Source of the DNA: Marinobacterium sp.
GTDB lineage: Bacteria > Pseudomonadota > Gammaproteobacteria > Pseudomonadales > Balneatricaceae
NCBI GenBank assembly: GCA_025800125.1
Contig: JAOXSF010000057.1
Span: forward strand, 1 to 40,265
Reading direction: 5' to 3'
DNA: 40,265 bases
This document shows positions 29,351 to 37,423 of this stretch, piece by piece (the first letter of the stretch is position 1; each line of letters opens with the position of its first letter). The notes below the pieces were generated by a model. That model was not told where the DNA came from. It saw nothing but the letters and a program-made list of their open reading frames with translations, and did no database searches. Both the position numbers and the translations under genes were made by a program.

Positions 29351-30991
29351 ATGAGTACCGAAAACGAATATGAAGCGCAGGTTGCTGATATTCAGCAGAA
29401 AGCGAACGCTATGCACGCTACGGTTATAGAGCCGCAGCTTGATGGCAATGAATTTATCAGCGACAACAGCGCTCGGGCTGAATTGCTGAATGGCCGGATT
29501 GGCGGCAGTATTTTTGAGTCTGCCGGTGGTGGTAATGAAAATGCGGCAAGCTACGTTGCTACATCAACGGCGAACGCGATACGCAGCTACTATCAGAGCA
29601 CAGGCAGAATGCCTGATGTGGAAGTGCTGGCCACCACTCATGATGCGATAAATAACCTGTATAGCAGAAATATGGCCAGCACATTCGGCAGTAGTTCATT
29701 GATCGCCGAAAACGCCGGTTTTCTTTCAACAACCGAAGGTATTCCGCTACGCGACCATCTTGCCGCTCTGATTATGCCGGTGGCACTGTCCACGATCACG
29801 AGCGCAATGTCCACCTCAGTGCCAGCAACCAAGGATACGGCTGAGATTTACCGTATCACCCGAGTTGCTGCTTCCACATTTGGCGACCTGAACCAAGGTG
29901 ATGTGATTGATGAGGCCTTCTCGGGCCAATACTCAGCGATGGACCATATCAAGCCAGCCAGCACTCCGCATGGGGATGGCAGTAAGCGAGTATTCGAGCT
30001 TGATGCAGGCGTACCGCTGAAAAAGGGAGCCACTAACAGCGGTGGTTATGTAAAGGTGTACCTTGGCCGTAAGGTTGTCGCCGTTGATAACGGCAGTGGT
30101 GTCTGGGTGCCGCCAGCCGGGGAGCCAAACCCTGTTCCGCTGGCTTCCGCCAGTGCTGGAAATAAAGTTGATTATGCCGGTGGTAAGCTCTCTATCGAAT
30201 TTGCTACAGCCCCGGCGTCGGGGGTGGAAATCCACTTTAGCTACGATGTAAATATTGAGGCTCGTCCCGAACTGATCCCTCTGATTGATCATCAGATCGA
30301 GTCATGGACGATGAAACCGCACGAGTCAGCACTGGGCGGGGTATCAGGCCTGCAAAGCCTGATGGCTATGCAACGTGAGTTCAACGTCAATACACATAAC
30401 CTGATTCTGACCGGTATCCGGCAGATTGTGGGTGCTGATAAAGACCGGAAAAACCTCCGGTTAATGTATTTTGCCGCTCAAAGCGTATTTGGGTTTGATG
30501 CCAAATGCCCTGATGGCCTGCGTAAGCGCGACCATTATGAAACGGTCGATGAAGTTGTCAGCGAGGCATCCACATATCTGCTGATGAAAACCAAAGTGTC
30601 CGGTATGAAGGGCATGATTGCTGGTATTGATGCCTGCCGATTCTGGCGGACATTGCCAAGCTTTAAACCTGCCCCAGGTTACCGCGAATCTCCTCAACCC
30701 CACTATGTTGGCACCGTAGAAGGGAAAGAACTCTACTGTGATCCAGGCATGGCAGATCCGGTCACCCGCGAGCCAATGCCTGATATGACGCTCTGCTACG
30801 CCAAAGGCCGCAATCACAGCCAGGCCGGGCTGGTTGTTGCCTCTGCTATTCCGCTGATCCCCCTGCGACAGGATACACGCGCTACCAACCTGAAAATAAG
30901 AGATACCGCCTGGTCGCTGGATTACCGCGATATCCACCCAGGTAACGGTGAAGACTTCTTCACCTGGATAAAGATCAGGAACTTCAGCTAA
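29351..30991 (+). CDS. Major capsid protein (HK97-fold type, with insertion domain)
   Basis: The frame opens at 29288, but ATG 29351 starts the region that reads like the protein (MSTENEYEAQ). The intervening codons are possibly non-coding, and neither start has a perfect ribosome site. The N-terminal 100 or so residues are helical and could be a cleaved delta region. The middle contains a beta-rich insertion (about 190-300: GSKRVFELDAGVPL, GNKVDYAGGKLSIEF). The C-terminal half has WRTLPSFKPAPGY and AIPLIPLRQDTRATNLKIRDTAWSLDYRDIHP, as in large-phage major capsid proteins. Its position after portal and protease and before the sheath fits. Confidence 0.7.
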   Translation: MSTENEYEAQVADIQQKANAMHATVIEPQLDGNEFISDNSARAELLNGRIGGSIFESAGGGNENAASYVATSTANAIRSYYQSTGRMPDVEVLATTHDAINNLYSRNMASTFGSSSLIAENAGFLSTTEGIPLRDHLAALIMPVALSTITSAMSTSVPATKDTAEIYRITRVAASTFGDLNQGDVIDEAFSGQYSAMDHIKPASTPHGDGSKRVFELDAGVPLKKGATNSGGYVKVYLGRKVVAVDNGSGVWVPPAGEPNPVPLASASAGNKVDYAGGKLSIEFATAPASGVEIHFSYDVNIEARPELIPLIDHQIESWTMKPHESALGGVSGLQSLMAMQREFNVNTHNLILTGIRQIVGADKDRKNLRLMYFAAQSVFGFDAKCPDGLRKRDHYETVDEVVSEASTYLLMKTKVSGMKGMIAGIDACRFWRTLPSFKPAPGYRESPQPHYVGTVEGKELYCDPGMADPVTREPMPDMTLCYAKGRNHSQAGLVVASAIPLIPLRQDTRATNLKIRDTAWSLDYRDIHPGNGEDFFTWIKIRNFS

Positions 30992-31026
30992 TCCTTCCGA
31001 CGCTAACTAACTGAACAGGTATGTAC

Positions 31027-31326
31027 ATGTCAAAAACCAAAATTGTGGTAACAAACCCGACAGGCCACTCTTTCAGTCTGACCAGCCGGGCGGGTAACTG
31101 TAAGGTTCCTGCGGGATGTAAAGACCACGAAATGCTGGTCAGCCCTGACCAGCTTGAGAGTATCCGTGATCTGGCAAAGTCCCGACCATTTATAACGCTT
31201 ATAACGCTGTCGGATGAGTCTTCCGGCGAAGATGCCAAGCCTGAAAAGAAAACGCCGAGCAGTGGCTCCAGCAGAAAAACGACCGGTAAGGCTGCTGACA
31301 AAACTACTGATGGGGGTGGCCAGTGA
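31027..31326 (+). CDS. Hypothetical protein between capsid and sheath
   Basis: The first ATG is 31021; ATG 31027 is also possible. The 99-residue product has a small N-terminal beta domain (KIVVTNPTGHSFSL, CKVPAGCKDHEMLVSPDQLESI) and a low-complexity tail rich in Lys, Ser, Gly and Thr. Its place just before the tail sheath is where head-completion or neck proteins are found. I do not recognise the family. Its TGA overlaps the sheath GTG (GTGA), so it is coupled to it. Confidence 0.6.
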   Translation: MSKTKIVVTNPTGHSFSLTSRAGNCKVPAGCKDHEMLVSPDQLESIRDLAKSRPFITLITLSDESSGEDAKPEKKTPSSGSSRKTTGKAADKTTDGGGQ

Positions 31327-32882
31327 TCCCCAATACGGTAACTAACGCACCCAATATCATCGTATTAGAGACTCTGGACCATAACTACACCACCGGTGGT
31401 GGTGAGGTCTCGGTGTTCGGCACGGTGATTGAGGCCCGTAAAGGCCTGCCCGGAGTGCCACACCGCCTTACCGCGCCCGAGGTGGAGCGCACCTTCGGTA
31501 AGGCATTTCCGCTGAAAATGGGCGCTCATGCGGAAGGGCTACGCCATGTGGCGGAAGCCGCTGCCGAAGCACAGAAAGTTGTTGTTGTGCGTGTTGTTGC
31601 AGCTGATGCCAGGGTGCCGTCCATATCGCTGATGAATGATGGCTCTGTAGTTAAAGGCCAGCATGATTTTGATGACCAGATTATTGCCGGAAATGGCACT
31701 CAGCTGGTTTTGTATCCGAAGGATGGTGATGATTCCAAAGGTCGAGAGATCACCTTCAGCTGGAATGCCGACAAGCAGCGGGCTGTAATCGAAGTGTGGG
31801 AGAAAGACCGCACGAACGAATTTGACCGGGTTGAGCGCCACGTAGTCGGGTTTGATGTTGATGACCGTGATGATATGGGCCGTCCGGCGTATATCGAAGC
31901 GGTATTCAAAACGCAGTCCAGCCGCCTTGCGGTCGATGCTGCCCCTGAAGTGGATCTGTCTGCATTACCCGCCACGCTGGAAACGGCAGGCAAGCAGCGC
32001 ATTGCATTTGAAGGCGGTACCGGCGGTGGGCGTCCTACCACCGATGATTATGTGAAGGCCTGGAATGTATTCCGCAATATGTCGGTGGAGGTGAACGAGC
32101 TGTTCGCCGCAGGATGCTACGACACAACCGTTATCGCTAATGCGACGGAAATTGCAAACGGACGGCATATTGAATTCCGCTTTGATATTCCTCCGTATCT
32201 GGATCAGGGCGGTGCTGTGCAGTGGCAGAAAGACGCCGGGATTCAGTCCCGTCAGGCATCAGCATACTGGGCACCATACAAGGCTAAAGACCCTGTATAT
32301 AATGTTGATGGCGTCTGGGGAGTATCGGGTGCCGCCTGCGGAGCCAAGGCAAAGGGCAACCGCTTGTTCACTGGGGATGTACCCGGCATCCATTACACGC
32401 CAGCCGGAGCTAAACGGGGCACAATCAACCGGCGGGATGTAGTGGCGCTATTCCCGCGAACGCCCATTGATGGCGAACTGCTGACTGATAACCGGATAAA
32501 CCCGATTGTGCCTAACAGCTCAGGCCCTGGTGTCGTTATCAATGATGCTCTGACCTGTCATTACCTGGACAACTACAGCCGATTCAACTGGGTCACGGCG
32601 ATAGATAACTACATTGTCCATCGCTTCATTGCTGCAGCGTCACTCGCCAAGTTTGAACCCGATGGCCTGACAGAGAAAGTCTTGCGGGATCTGATGCAGG
32701 AGATCCGTGATGACCTGATCATCAGCGGTGCAATTGTCAAACCGCGAGAACCAGAAGATGGTGATGATCCGATGGTTATCGAGATAACGCAGCTGGAGAT
32801 TGATCTCTGGCAGGTTGTCTGGTCGTACTGCCCAACTGGCTCGGCTCGCCGAATTGTCGGTCAGCCAAAGATTGTGCGCTAA
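31323..32882 (+). CDS. Tail sheath protein
   Basis: GTG 31323 overlaps the upstream stop, with GGGGGTGG before it. The 519-residue protein matches contractile tail sheaths. It has an N-terminal embedding strand region (GGEVSVFGTVIEARKGLPG), VERTFGKAFPL, HVAEAAAEAQKVVVVRVVA, the domain boundary around NRINPIV, NVFRNMSV, and a C-terminal core ending LWQVVWSYCPTGSARRIVGQ. Sheath subunits wrap the tube and contract to drive it through the envelope. Presence of sheath, tube and gp25/J/I genes establishes a contractile tail. Confidence 0.9.
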   Translation: MIPNTVTNAPNIIVLETLDHNYTTGGGEVSVFGTVIEARKGLPGVPHRLTAPEVERTFGKAFPLKMGAHAEGLRHVAEAAAEAQKVVVVRVVAADARVPSISLMNDGSVVKGQHDFDDQIIAGNGTQLVLYPKDGDDSKGREITFSWNADKQRAVIEVWEKDRTNEFDRVERHVVGFDVDDRDDMGRPAYIEAVFKTQSSRLAVDAAPEVDLSALPATLETAGKQRIAFEGGTGGGRPTTDDYVKAWNVFRNMSVEVNELFAAGCYDTTVIANATEIANGRHIEFRFDIPPYLDQGGAVQWQKDAGIQSRQASAYWAPYKAKDPVYNVDGVWGVSGAACGAKAKGNRLFTGDVPGIHYTPAGAKRGTINRRDVVALFPRTPIDGELLTDNRINPIVPNSSGPGVVINDALTCHYLDNYSRFNWVTAIDNYIVHRFIAAASLAKFEPDGLTEKVLRDLMQEIRDDLIISGAIVKPREPEDGDDPMVIEITQLEIDLWQVVWSYCPTGSARRIVGQPKIVR

Positions 32883-32903
32883 AGGGCGTACCAAGGAGAA
32901 CGT

Positions 32904-33596
32904 ATGCCTGATGTAAGTATTCCAGGGCTCCTGCTCCAGGGGGGCGGTGATCAGATCTTCGCGCCATATCCGGGGCAGAAAGCCCCAGAGCCGGAATTGA
33001 TCACTGAAGCTGCGATGGATGCCGCTACGGCTGACTTTGCCGATCAGCAACAGCGTGCCACCGGTATGGCTGTTGCACTGACATTTGCTGATGGCGGCGA
33101 GGGTAATTACACCTTCGATATGCTTGAGGTAATCACCGAAGGCTGTGTCACACCTGAACCCGGTGAAGGCGACAGCGAAGAGCTACTGAGACTGGATGAC
33201 GACGAGGTTTGGCTCTGTGAAGCGATTATGGAGTCTGCAGCAGAAGCGATGATCGGTCTGGGTGCAGACCCGGTGAATGTTCAGGCAGCCCTGAAAGGGG
33301 ATGAGCAGGCCTGTCAGACACTGGGGGGGCATCTGAATGCCATCCTCGAATCAGCACCACAAACAGATGACCAGCTGATATCTGAGTTTGCAGTCCGCCC
33401 CTCGCTGATTACAGAGGGGGTCGTCAAGAAGATCGTTGATGGGCAGGTCAAGTATGTGCGCACAAACCGTCGTAAGCGCCGTATGACGGCAAAACAGCGA
33501 GCGGCGCTGAAAAAAGCACGGATGAAGGCGAATACTGGCGCAGCAAAACAGGCCAGAGCCAAGTCCATGAATAAACGCAAAAAATTGGGCCTCTGA
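32904..33596 (+). CDS. Hypothetical structural protein with basic C-terminus
   Basis: ATG 32904 has AAGGAG upstream. The first 170 residues or so are acidic (DGGEGNYTFDMLEVITEGC, GDSEELLRLDDDEVWLCEAI). The C-terminal 50 are strongly basic (RTNRRKRRMTAKQRAALKKARMKANT). Proteins with such tails occur near tail tube or neck genes of large myophages, but I cannot name the family. The charge split suggests nucleic-acid or capsid-interior binding. Its stop overlaps the next start (TGATG). Confidence 0.6.
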   Translation: MPDVSIPGLLLQGGGDQIFAPYPGQKAPEPELITEAAMDAATADFADQQQRATGMAVALTFADGGEGNYTFDMLEVITEGCVTPEPGEGDSEELLRLDDDEVWLCEAIMESAAEAMIGLGADPVNVQAALKGDEQACQTLGGHLNAILESAPQTDDQLISEFAVRPSLITEGVVKKIVDGQVKYVRTNRRKRRMTAKQRAALKKARMKANTGAAKQARAKSMNKRKKLGL

Positions 33597-34162
33597 TGGC
33601 CGTCGGCATCAGTGACCCCGGCGTATCACAGCACTTGCTGGCCTATATCCAGGGGCCGCCTGGCACCGTAGTCGGGCTGATTGGCGAGGGTTCTTCACGG
33701 CAACTGACCGCCAATTGGGAATCGCCCTTCGAGCAGGACAGCGCGGGTAGCAGCTTTGAACGTATGGGGGGGCTGATCCAGACCGCAACGGGTGCCACAT
33801 CAAAAGGCACCCTGCAGTCAACGCAGGTCTGGAACGGTAACCAGCCCCATACATTTACCCTGGTGCTGGAGTTTTACGCCTGGGCAGACGCTGATGTTGA
33901 GGTCAAACAGGCAATCATCATGCTGGAGCAGATGGCAAGCCCGGAGGTGAACTTTGCAACGCCTTTTGGGCGGGCACCACAGCTGGTATCTCTACAGTCG
34001 GGCCGGATGATCATGTACCCGGAATGTCATATCGAGATAACAGAGACCTCGATAGACGGCCCGAAGGATTCAGCCGGAAATCCGTTGAGAGCAACGGTCA
34101 ACCTGACAATCGAGACCAAAGCGATGCTGAACGCCAGCGATATACAGAATACCTTCGGGTAG
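33596..34162 (+). CDS. Putative tail tube/neck-associated protein
   Basis: A 188-residue protein coupled to its neighbour by TGATG. It is beta-rich: SSRQLTANWESPFEQD, THTFTLVLEFYAWADADVEVKQAIIMLEQMASPEV, and HIEITETSIDGPKDSAGNPLRATVNLTIET. The last segment is typical of tail tube-terminator or LysM-type baseplate adaptor proteins, where a P.R...V...L.E strand closes the sequence. It lies between the sheath/basic protein and the tube gene. A baseplate or neck adaptor role is the best guess. Confidence 0.5.
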   Translation: MAVGISDPGVSQHLLAYIQGPPGTVVGLIGEGSSRQLTANWESPFEQDSAGSSFERMGGLIQTATGATSKGTLQSTQVWNGNQPHTFTLVLEFYAWADADVEVKQAIIMLEQMASPEVNFATPFGRAPQLVSLQSGRMIMYPECHIEITETSIDGPKDSAGNPLRATVNLTIETKAMLNASDIQNTFG

Positions 34163-34170
34163 GGGTGAAT

Positions 34171-34668
34171 ATGAAAATTACAGGCGCAAAGGGAAACGTC
34201 GGCGTCAAACGTGAAAAAGTTCAGCAGATGCTGAAAAAAGGCGAAGGGCTGCTCGGCACAGACTATTGGCTGGAAGTTGAAGGCTGGGGGCAGGACAATA
34301 TTTTGTCTGTTAGTTGCCAGATCCCGCCTATGCTACGTGAGGCGCTGGAGACATTCCTGATGTACGGCCAGCGTATTTTCCAGGCAGGCAATATCAACAA
34401 CGCTTTCGAGATGCCGGTTACTTTCAAGGAAGTAATCGACGGCACAGTTTATAAACATATGCGCAAGCATCATCTTGAAAAAACGTATCTGAAAGTGACA
34501 CTGAAGATGGCCCCGGAGTCGAATCCGGAGGGTGCGGAGTCTCATAAGTGGGTCTTCCATAACTGCTGGTTCAACATCGATGGTGTTGACCTTTCCGTTG
34601 AAGACCGTACATCTATTGTGAAGCCAGCGGGTACGATGTACGGCTATTTCTGGGGAGACGAGCACTAA
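34171..34668 (+). CDS. Probable tail tube protein
   Basis: ATG 34171 has GGGGTGA upstream; the longer frame from 34024 lies inside the previous gene and is rejected. The 165-residue product is of tube size and beta-rich: GTDYWLEVEGWGQDNILSVSCQIPP, MPVTFKEVIDGTVYKHMRKHHLEKTYLKVTLKMAP and WVFHNCWFNIDGVDLSVEDRTSI. This is the alternating strand pattern of gp19/Hcp-like tube proteins. Its place downstream of the sheath also fits. It could instead be a tube-initiator protein, with the 35320 gene as the main tube. Confidence 0.6.
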   Translation: MKITGAKGNVGVKREKVQQMLKKGEGLLGTDYWLEVEGWGQDNILSVSCQIPPMLREALETFLMYGQRIFQAGNINNAFEMPVTFKEVIDGTVYKHMRKHHLEKTYLKVTLKMAPESNPEGAESHKWVFHNCWFNIDGVDLSVEDRTSIVKPAGTMYGYFWGDEH

Positions 34669-34682
34669 CCCTCCCGTCACCT

Positions 34683-34718
34683 GCCCTGCGCCACTCTGGT
34701 GCGGGGCCTTCCTTTCTG
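34683..34718 (+). terminator. Weak intrinsic terminator after the tube gene
   Basis: A GCCCTGCGCC-ACTCT-GGTGCGGGGC hairpin is followed by the pyrimidine-rich CTTCCTTTCT rather than a clean T-run. Partial termination here could make tube mRNA more abundant than downstream messages. Confidence 0.55.
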
Positions 34719-34749
34719 AACCCTACTTGCTACCAAACAGGGAGTCACC

Positions 34750-35316
34750 ATGACGCCGAATGAGCTGCTGCTGGATGTAAGAGACCGCTTTGTCCTGCTG
34801 ATGGAGCATGACGAAGAAAGACTTATCAGGATGCTGAGAACATCACTGGGGGCTTATCAGGACAAAGCAGGCCATATCATCACCGTAATATCAGAAGCCC
34901 CTGAGATGGATATACCTGTAACATCAGCAGGGTTTGTCGGTGTGAATGACTGTGCAGGCCTGCTGACAGACATGCAGCCTGGTAGCCGTATCGAAACAAA
35001 TGAAGAAGGTGAAGAAGTCGCAGTACGAACCTGGCAGTTCAGCGGAACCGGGCCGTTTGAAGCCAGATATTTCCTTGATTTCAGGAAAATGGACCTTGAT
35101 TCCGAGCTGCCGCCAGGCAGTATCTCACTGATTGGCGACCACCTTTATGTGTCGCTTGAGAAACTCAATACGCAACGTCAGCGACTGGTAAATACCTCCA
35201 GCAACCTGCCTGCTGATCATTTCAGATCAGATGCAGAACTCGACCAGCTGCGTGTCGATGTAGAAGCCCGGATGCAGGAAGAGGGTGAGATCATCCCCTT
35301 CACAGTGACCTGCTGA
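34750..35316 (+). CDS. Hypothetical tail protein
   Basis: ATG 34750 follows AGGGAG at good spacing. The 188-residue acidic protein has FVLLMEHDEERLIRMLRTSLGAYQDKAG near the N-terminus, a form typical of phage connector or head-completion helices. It then has beta segments (TWQFSGTGPFEARYFLDFRKMDLDSELPPGSISLIGDHLYVSLE) and a charged helix. It may be a tail terminator/neck or baseplate protein. It lies 3 nt upstream of the tube-like 35320 gene. Confidence 0.55.
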   Translation: MTPNELLLDVRDRFVLLMEHDEERLIRMLRTSLGAYQDKAGHIITVISEAPEMDIPVTSAGFVGVNDCAGLLTDMQPGSRIETNEEGEEVAVRTWQFSGTGPFEARYFLDFRKMDLDSELPPGSISLIGDHLYVSLEKLNTQRQRLVNTSSNLPADHFRSDAELDQLRVDVEARMQEEGEIIPFTVTC

Positions 35317-35319
35317 CTG

Positions 35320-35826
35320 ATGGCAGGAAAAGACATACCGATTGAGCTGCTACGCCAGACTGTACACCGGGCCAGCAAAATCCACTTCCAGCATAGCTGG
35401 CAATTCAGGCTGGAAATTGAAGGTCAGCCGTCTGACTGGGATATCTACTGCAAAGAGATAAGCCAGCAGCCATGGGATATCGAAACCGACCAGATCAACG
35501 CCGGGGCCAGCCCCGTCAGCTACCCTGTCCGCTCTAATCCTGTCACGTTATCAACGACTGTTAGAGATAATGAAGACGGTGAGGTCTGGGACTTTTTTGA
35601 CGGCCTGGCCAAAAAGATGGTCAATAAAGACGGCACCTGGAACCCGCCGGTCAAATACGTCATAAAAGTGAAAATTTACCGTCGCCTGAGTAACGGTAGC
35701 GAAAGGTTGAGACAGGAAATGCGGATGATCCCTCTGTCACTTGGGGAGCTGATAGAGACGGTTGAGGAAACAGGGACGGTGCAGGAATTCCCCCTGACTT
35801 TTATTGAGTTTCGGGCCGGGGGATAA
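35320..35826 (+). CDS. Tube-like baseplate protein (gp19/gp54 fold suspected)
   Basis: The 168-residue product has tube-fold hallmarks: HSWQFRLEIEGQPSDWDIYCKEISQQPWDIETDQI, then GEVWDFFDGLAKKMVNKDGTWNPP and a final EFPLTFIEFRAGG strand. Small W.F...I.G and I..VS-type strands like these occur in T4 gp19/gp54 and phiKZ tube proteins. It is the last gene of the plus-strand tail cluster, where tube initiator or minor tube proteins are common. Which of this and the 34171 gene is the major tube cannot be told from sequence alone. Confidence 0.55.
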   Translation: MAGKDIPIELLRQTVHRASKIHFQHSWQFRLEIEGQPSDWDIYCKEISQQPWDIETDQINAGASPVSYPVRSNPVTLSTTVRDNEDGEVWDFFDGLAKKMVNKDGTWNPPVKYVIKVKIYRRLSNGSERLRQEMRMIPLSLGELIETVEETGTVQEFPLTFIEFRAGG

Positions 35827-35863
35827 AGCGGAGTACTGGTCAGCTCAGTAACGACTCAACATA

Positions 35864-35891
35864 CAAACGCCCGGTCAGTACCGGGCGTTTG
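35864..35891 (+). terminator. Terminator ending the plus-strand structural operon
   Basis: CAAACGCCCGG-TCAGTA-CCGGGCGTTTG, an 11-bp perfect stem, lies between the convergent 35826 and 35911 genes. The T-run is poor on both strands (GTTTGTCGTT on plus), but the stem itself contains the A/T-rich ends, so it may serve both directions. Confidence 0.7.
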
Positions 35892-35910
35892 TCGTTCGGG
35901 CTGGAGTGTT

Positions 35911-36198
35911 TCAGCTGAACTTGACGGTAACCGGCGTGCCGGTCAGACGGCTCAGCTGTGGGGTCAACTCATCGGCGATCAGATCCCACTGCAGTATGTC
36001 GTCCAGGAGGTCTTCGCCCTCGCCCACTTCGATCATCTGCATCAGGCGGGCCTCGTCGCTTGGCTCGGCATGGCCCGGATAGGCGCACGGGATACCCGTA
36101 GTGTCTACGCACAGCACCCAGTCCGAGATGACTGGGACGTCCTGAGTGTCCAGAATTTCAGCCTGGACGGCGGTCTTGCTGATGGTGATGGTTTTCAT
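35911..36198 (-). CDS. Hypothetical protein (95 residues) under palindromic operator
   Basis: The frame opens at 36348, but ATG 36198 has AGAGGGA 8 nt upstream and starts a good product (MKTITISKTAVQAEI). The protein is acidic, with SDWVLCVDTTGIPCAYPGHAEP and a C-terminal ELTPQLSRLTGTPVTV. No family recognised. The operator-like palindrome ATCCATTTAATGGAT lies about 55 bp upstream, so it is probably under control of the winged-helix gene just upstream. Confidence 0.6.
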   Translation of the reverse strand: MKTITISKTAVQAEILDTQDVPVISDWVLCVDTTGIPCAYPGHAEPSDEARLMQMIEVGEGEDLLDDILQWDLIADELTPQLSRLTGTPVTVKFS

Positions 36199-36227
36199 GG
36201 TCAAGTCCCTCTGTTCCGGGTTGAGAG

Positions 36228-36275
36228 CCTGTCCCTCAACCGTAATCATTATTATCCATTTAATGGATATTTGCA
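36228..36275 (-). promoter_or_regulatory. Palindromic operator, copy 1 (ATCCAT-TTA-ATGGAT)
   Basis: The perfect palindrome TATCCATTTAATGGATA (36253-36269) sits in a block also found at 36812-36862. Both contain CTGTCCCTCAACCG, then ATTATTATCC and the palindrome. Each block precedes a minus-strand gene start, so they look like duplicated promoter-operators. The probable regulator is the winged-helix protein encoded next to it. Confidence 0.65.
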
Positions 36276-36526
36276 ACAGCGTGGCGGTAAAAATTACGGA
36301 TTCCGGCCGGGTTGAGAATCCCCCAGGCGTCGATAGCGTAGGTGCCACGGGTCTTGCTGATCTGCAGGCCGGGGATCTCGTCGCGGGCCAGCTTTTTAAG
36401 CTGGTTGTCTACCGTGGCGTACGGCAGCTGGGTCTGGCGGGAAATCTGTTCGAGAGAGGGGTGGTCGAGCGCATCAACCGCGCCGAGGATCAGCCATAGT
36501 CTATTGAGGTTGCCTTTCGGGTACAT
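36260..36526 (-). CDS. Winged-helix transcriptional regulator
   Basis: ATG 36526 has AGGA 8 nt upstream. The 88-residue product reads as one winged-helix domain: LWLILGAVDALDHPSLEQISRQTQLPYATVDNQLKKLARDEIPGLQI, with helix-turn-helix 'SLEQISRQTQLPYATVDNQL' followed by a wing (SKTRGTYAIDAWGIL). No effector domain is present. It lies between two copies of a palindromic operator and overlaps one with its 3' end, so it probably regulates these small genes and perhaps itself. Confidence 0.7.
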   Translation of the reverse strand: MYPKGNLNRLWLILGAVDALDHPSLEQISRQTQLPYATVDNQLKKLARDEIPGLQISKTRGTYAIDAWGILNPAGIRNFYRHAVANIH

Positions 36527-36584
36527 ATCATGGGTCCTGGGTAAAGAATTGAGCCCTGGTATGCCAAGGCTCGTTCAGTGGTAT

Positions 36585-36764
36585 TCAGTGGTTCCGGGTC
36601 GCCACTGCCAGTTGCTGCCGTGCCTGCGTCCAGCGTTTCAGCGCGTCGTGGTCATCACCGGGGTCGGGGACACTGAGATCAAATGCCTGCAGCGCGGCGG
36701 CGGTCAGACTGCCGTTGCGTGGTGCTGTATTGAGGTGCAGGGTATAGATGATAGATTTGGTCAT
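36585..36764 (-). CDS. Small hypothetical protein (59 residues)
   Basis: ATG 36764 has AAAAGGAATT upstream, and the frame has normal coding character. It reads as a short strand region, then a linker with PDPGDDHDALKRWTQARQQLAVATRN, an amphipathic helix. It is the first gene after operator copy 2 and is followed by the winged-helix gene. No family recognised. Confidence 0.55.
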   Translation of the reverse strand: MTKSIIYTLHLNTAPRNGSLTAAALQAFDLSVPDPGDDHDALKRWTQARQQLAVATRNH

Positions 36765-36811
36765 GGCTCAATTCCTTTTGTCGGGTTGCGGGCTGGTTTA
36801 CGGGGCTGAGG

Positions 36812-36862
36812 TCTGTCCCTCAACCGCAGAGCTATTATTATCCATTTAATGGATATATGCAA
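36812..36862 (-). promoter_or_regulatory. Palindromic operator, copy 2
   Basis: The second copy of the CTGTCCCTCAACCG ... TATCCATTTAATGGATA block (palindrome at 36839-36855), about 75 bp upstream of the 59-residue gene start. Sequence 36863-37028 beyond it holds no gene I can support. A plus-strand frame 36857-37090 exists but has no ribosome site and poor composition. Confidence 0.65.
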
Positions 36863-37028
36863 GCCCGGCGCGGAAAAAAGCTGCAACAGGCGCTTGAAAC
36901 TTATTTGGCGTACCAGATTGAAAAGCGACTCAGAACAACGGACAGCGATGAATACAGAGGACTAGATTGTTCGAGATGTGCTGCTTGGGCAACGCTCGAA
37001 TTAATCGTATGTTTTTATACAATATACC

Positions 37029-37057
37029 TTTACATCGTATCTTTTTATGCGCATAAT
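37029..37057 (+). promoter_or_regulatory. Sigma-70-type promoter
   Basis: TTTACA (37029-37034), a 17-nt spacer and CATAAT (37052-37057), both 5 of 6 to consensus, 35 nt before ATG 37093. ATCGTATGTTTTTATAC and ATCGTATCTTTTTATGC form a direct repeat around the -35, a possible operator. Confidence 0.75.
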
Positions 37058-37092
37058 AGGTCTCAGAAGTTAGCAAACAAGAGACCGTAGTC

Positions 37093-37269
37093 ATGGAGGA
37101 TATGCAAGACCTGGAGCGCCGCGAGAAGCTGGCCAACATTGCTAAACTCGAAGCCGAAACCCGAAGCATCGAATTTAACAACTGGCTCAACCTCGCAAAA
37201 CTGGGATTATCAGCGTTCACCGTAGCAATCGCGCTGATAGTAGGACTGGATAAACTGATGGGGCCGTAA
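37093..37269 (+). CDS. Small membrane protein (58 residues)
   Basis: ATG 37093 has a weak site; ATG 37102 is possible but too close to GGAGGA. The N-terminal 35 residues form a charged helix (LERREKLANIAKLEAETRSIE). A single transmembrane helix follows (LAKLGLSAFTVAIALIVGL). This layout of a cytoplasmic helix and one membrane segment is common in small phage accessory proteins. No family recognised. It is the first gene after the promoter at 37029. Confidence 0.6.
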   Translation: MEDMQDLERREKLANIAKLEAETRSIEFNNWLNLAKLGLSAFTVAIALIVGLDKLMGP

Positions 37270-37288
37270 GGCCCCCAAGGGGAGCAAC

Positions 37289-37375
37289 ATGCAATGGATG
37301 ACTAAACACCCGATAGCATTTATCGCCAGCTGTATCGCACTGGGTTCAGCCGTCGGATTCATCGTCATCGCCTGA
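37289..37375 (+). CDS. Tiny membrane peptide (28 residues)
   Basis: ATG 37289 has AGGGGAG at 5 nt, a strong site. The peptide is nearly all one membrane helix (FIASCIALGSAVGFIVIA) after a short basic start (WMTKHP). Such peptides can be toxins, holin-like or regulatory membrane peptides. It lies between the 58-residue membrane protein and hicB. The strong site is the main reason to believe it. Confidence 0.5.
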   Translation: MQWMTKHPIAFIASCIALGSAVGFIVIA

Positions 37376-37423
37376 CCCAGGCCGGGGCGTTCCTGCAGCG
37401 CCCCGCATCAGGAATCGGAAACC

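Noticed and set aside
36857-37090. Plus-strand 77-codon frame before the promoter at 37029
   Set aside because: It has no ribosome site, starts inside the operator repeat, covers the promoter and has Cys/Tyr-rich non-coding composition.
37289-37375. HicA toxin for the HicB at 37424
   Set aside because: Only 28 residues, all one membrane helix. HicA is a soluble protein of about 60 residues with a conserved Gly-His motif.
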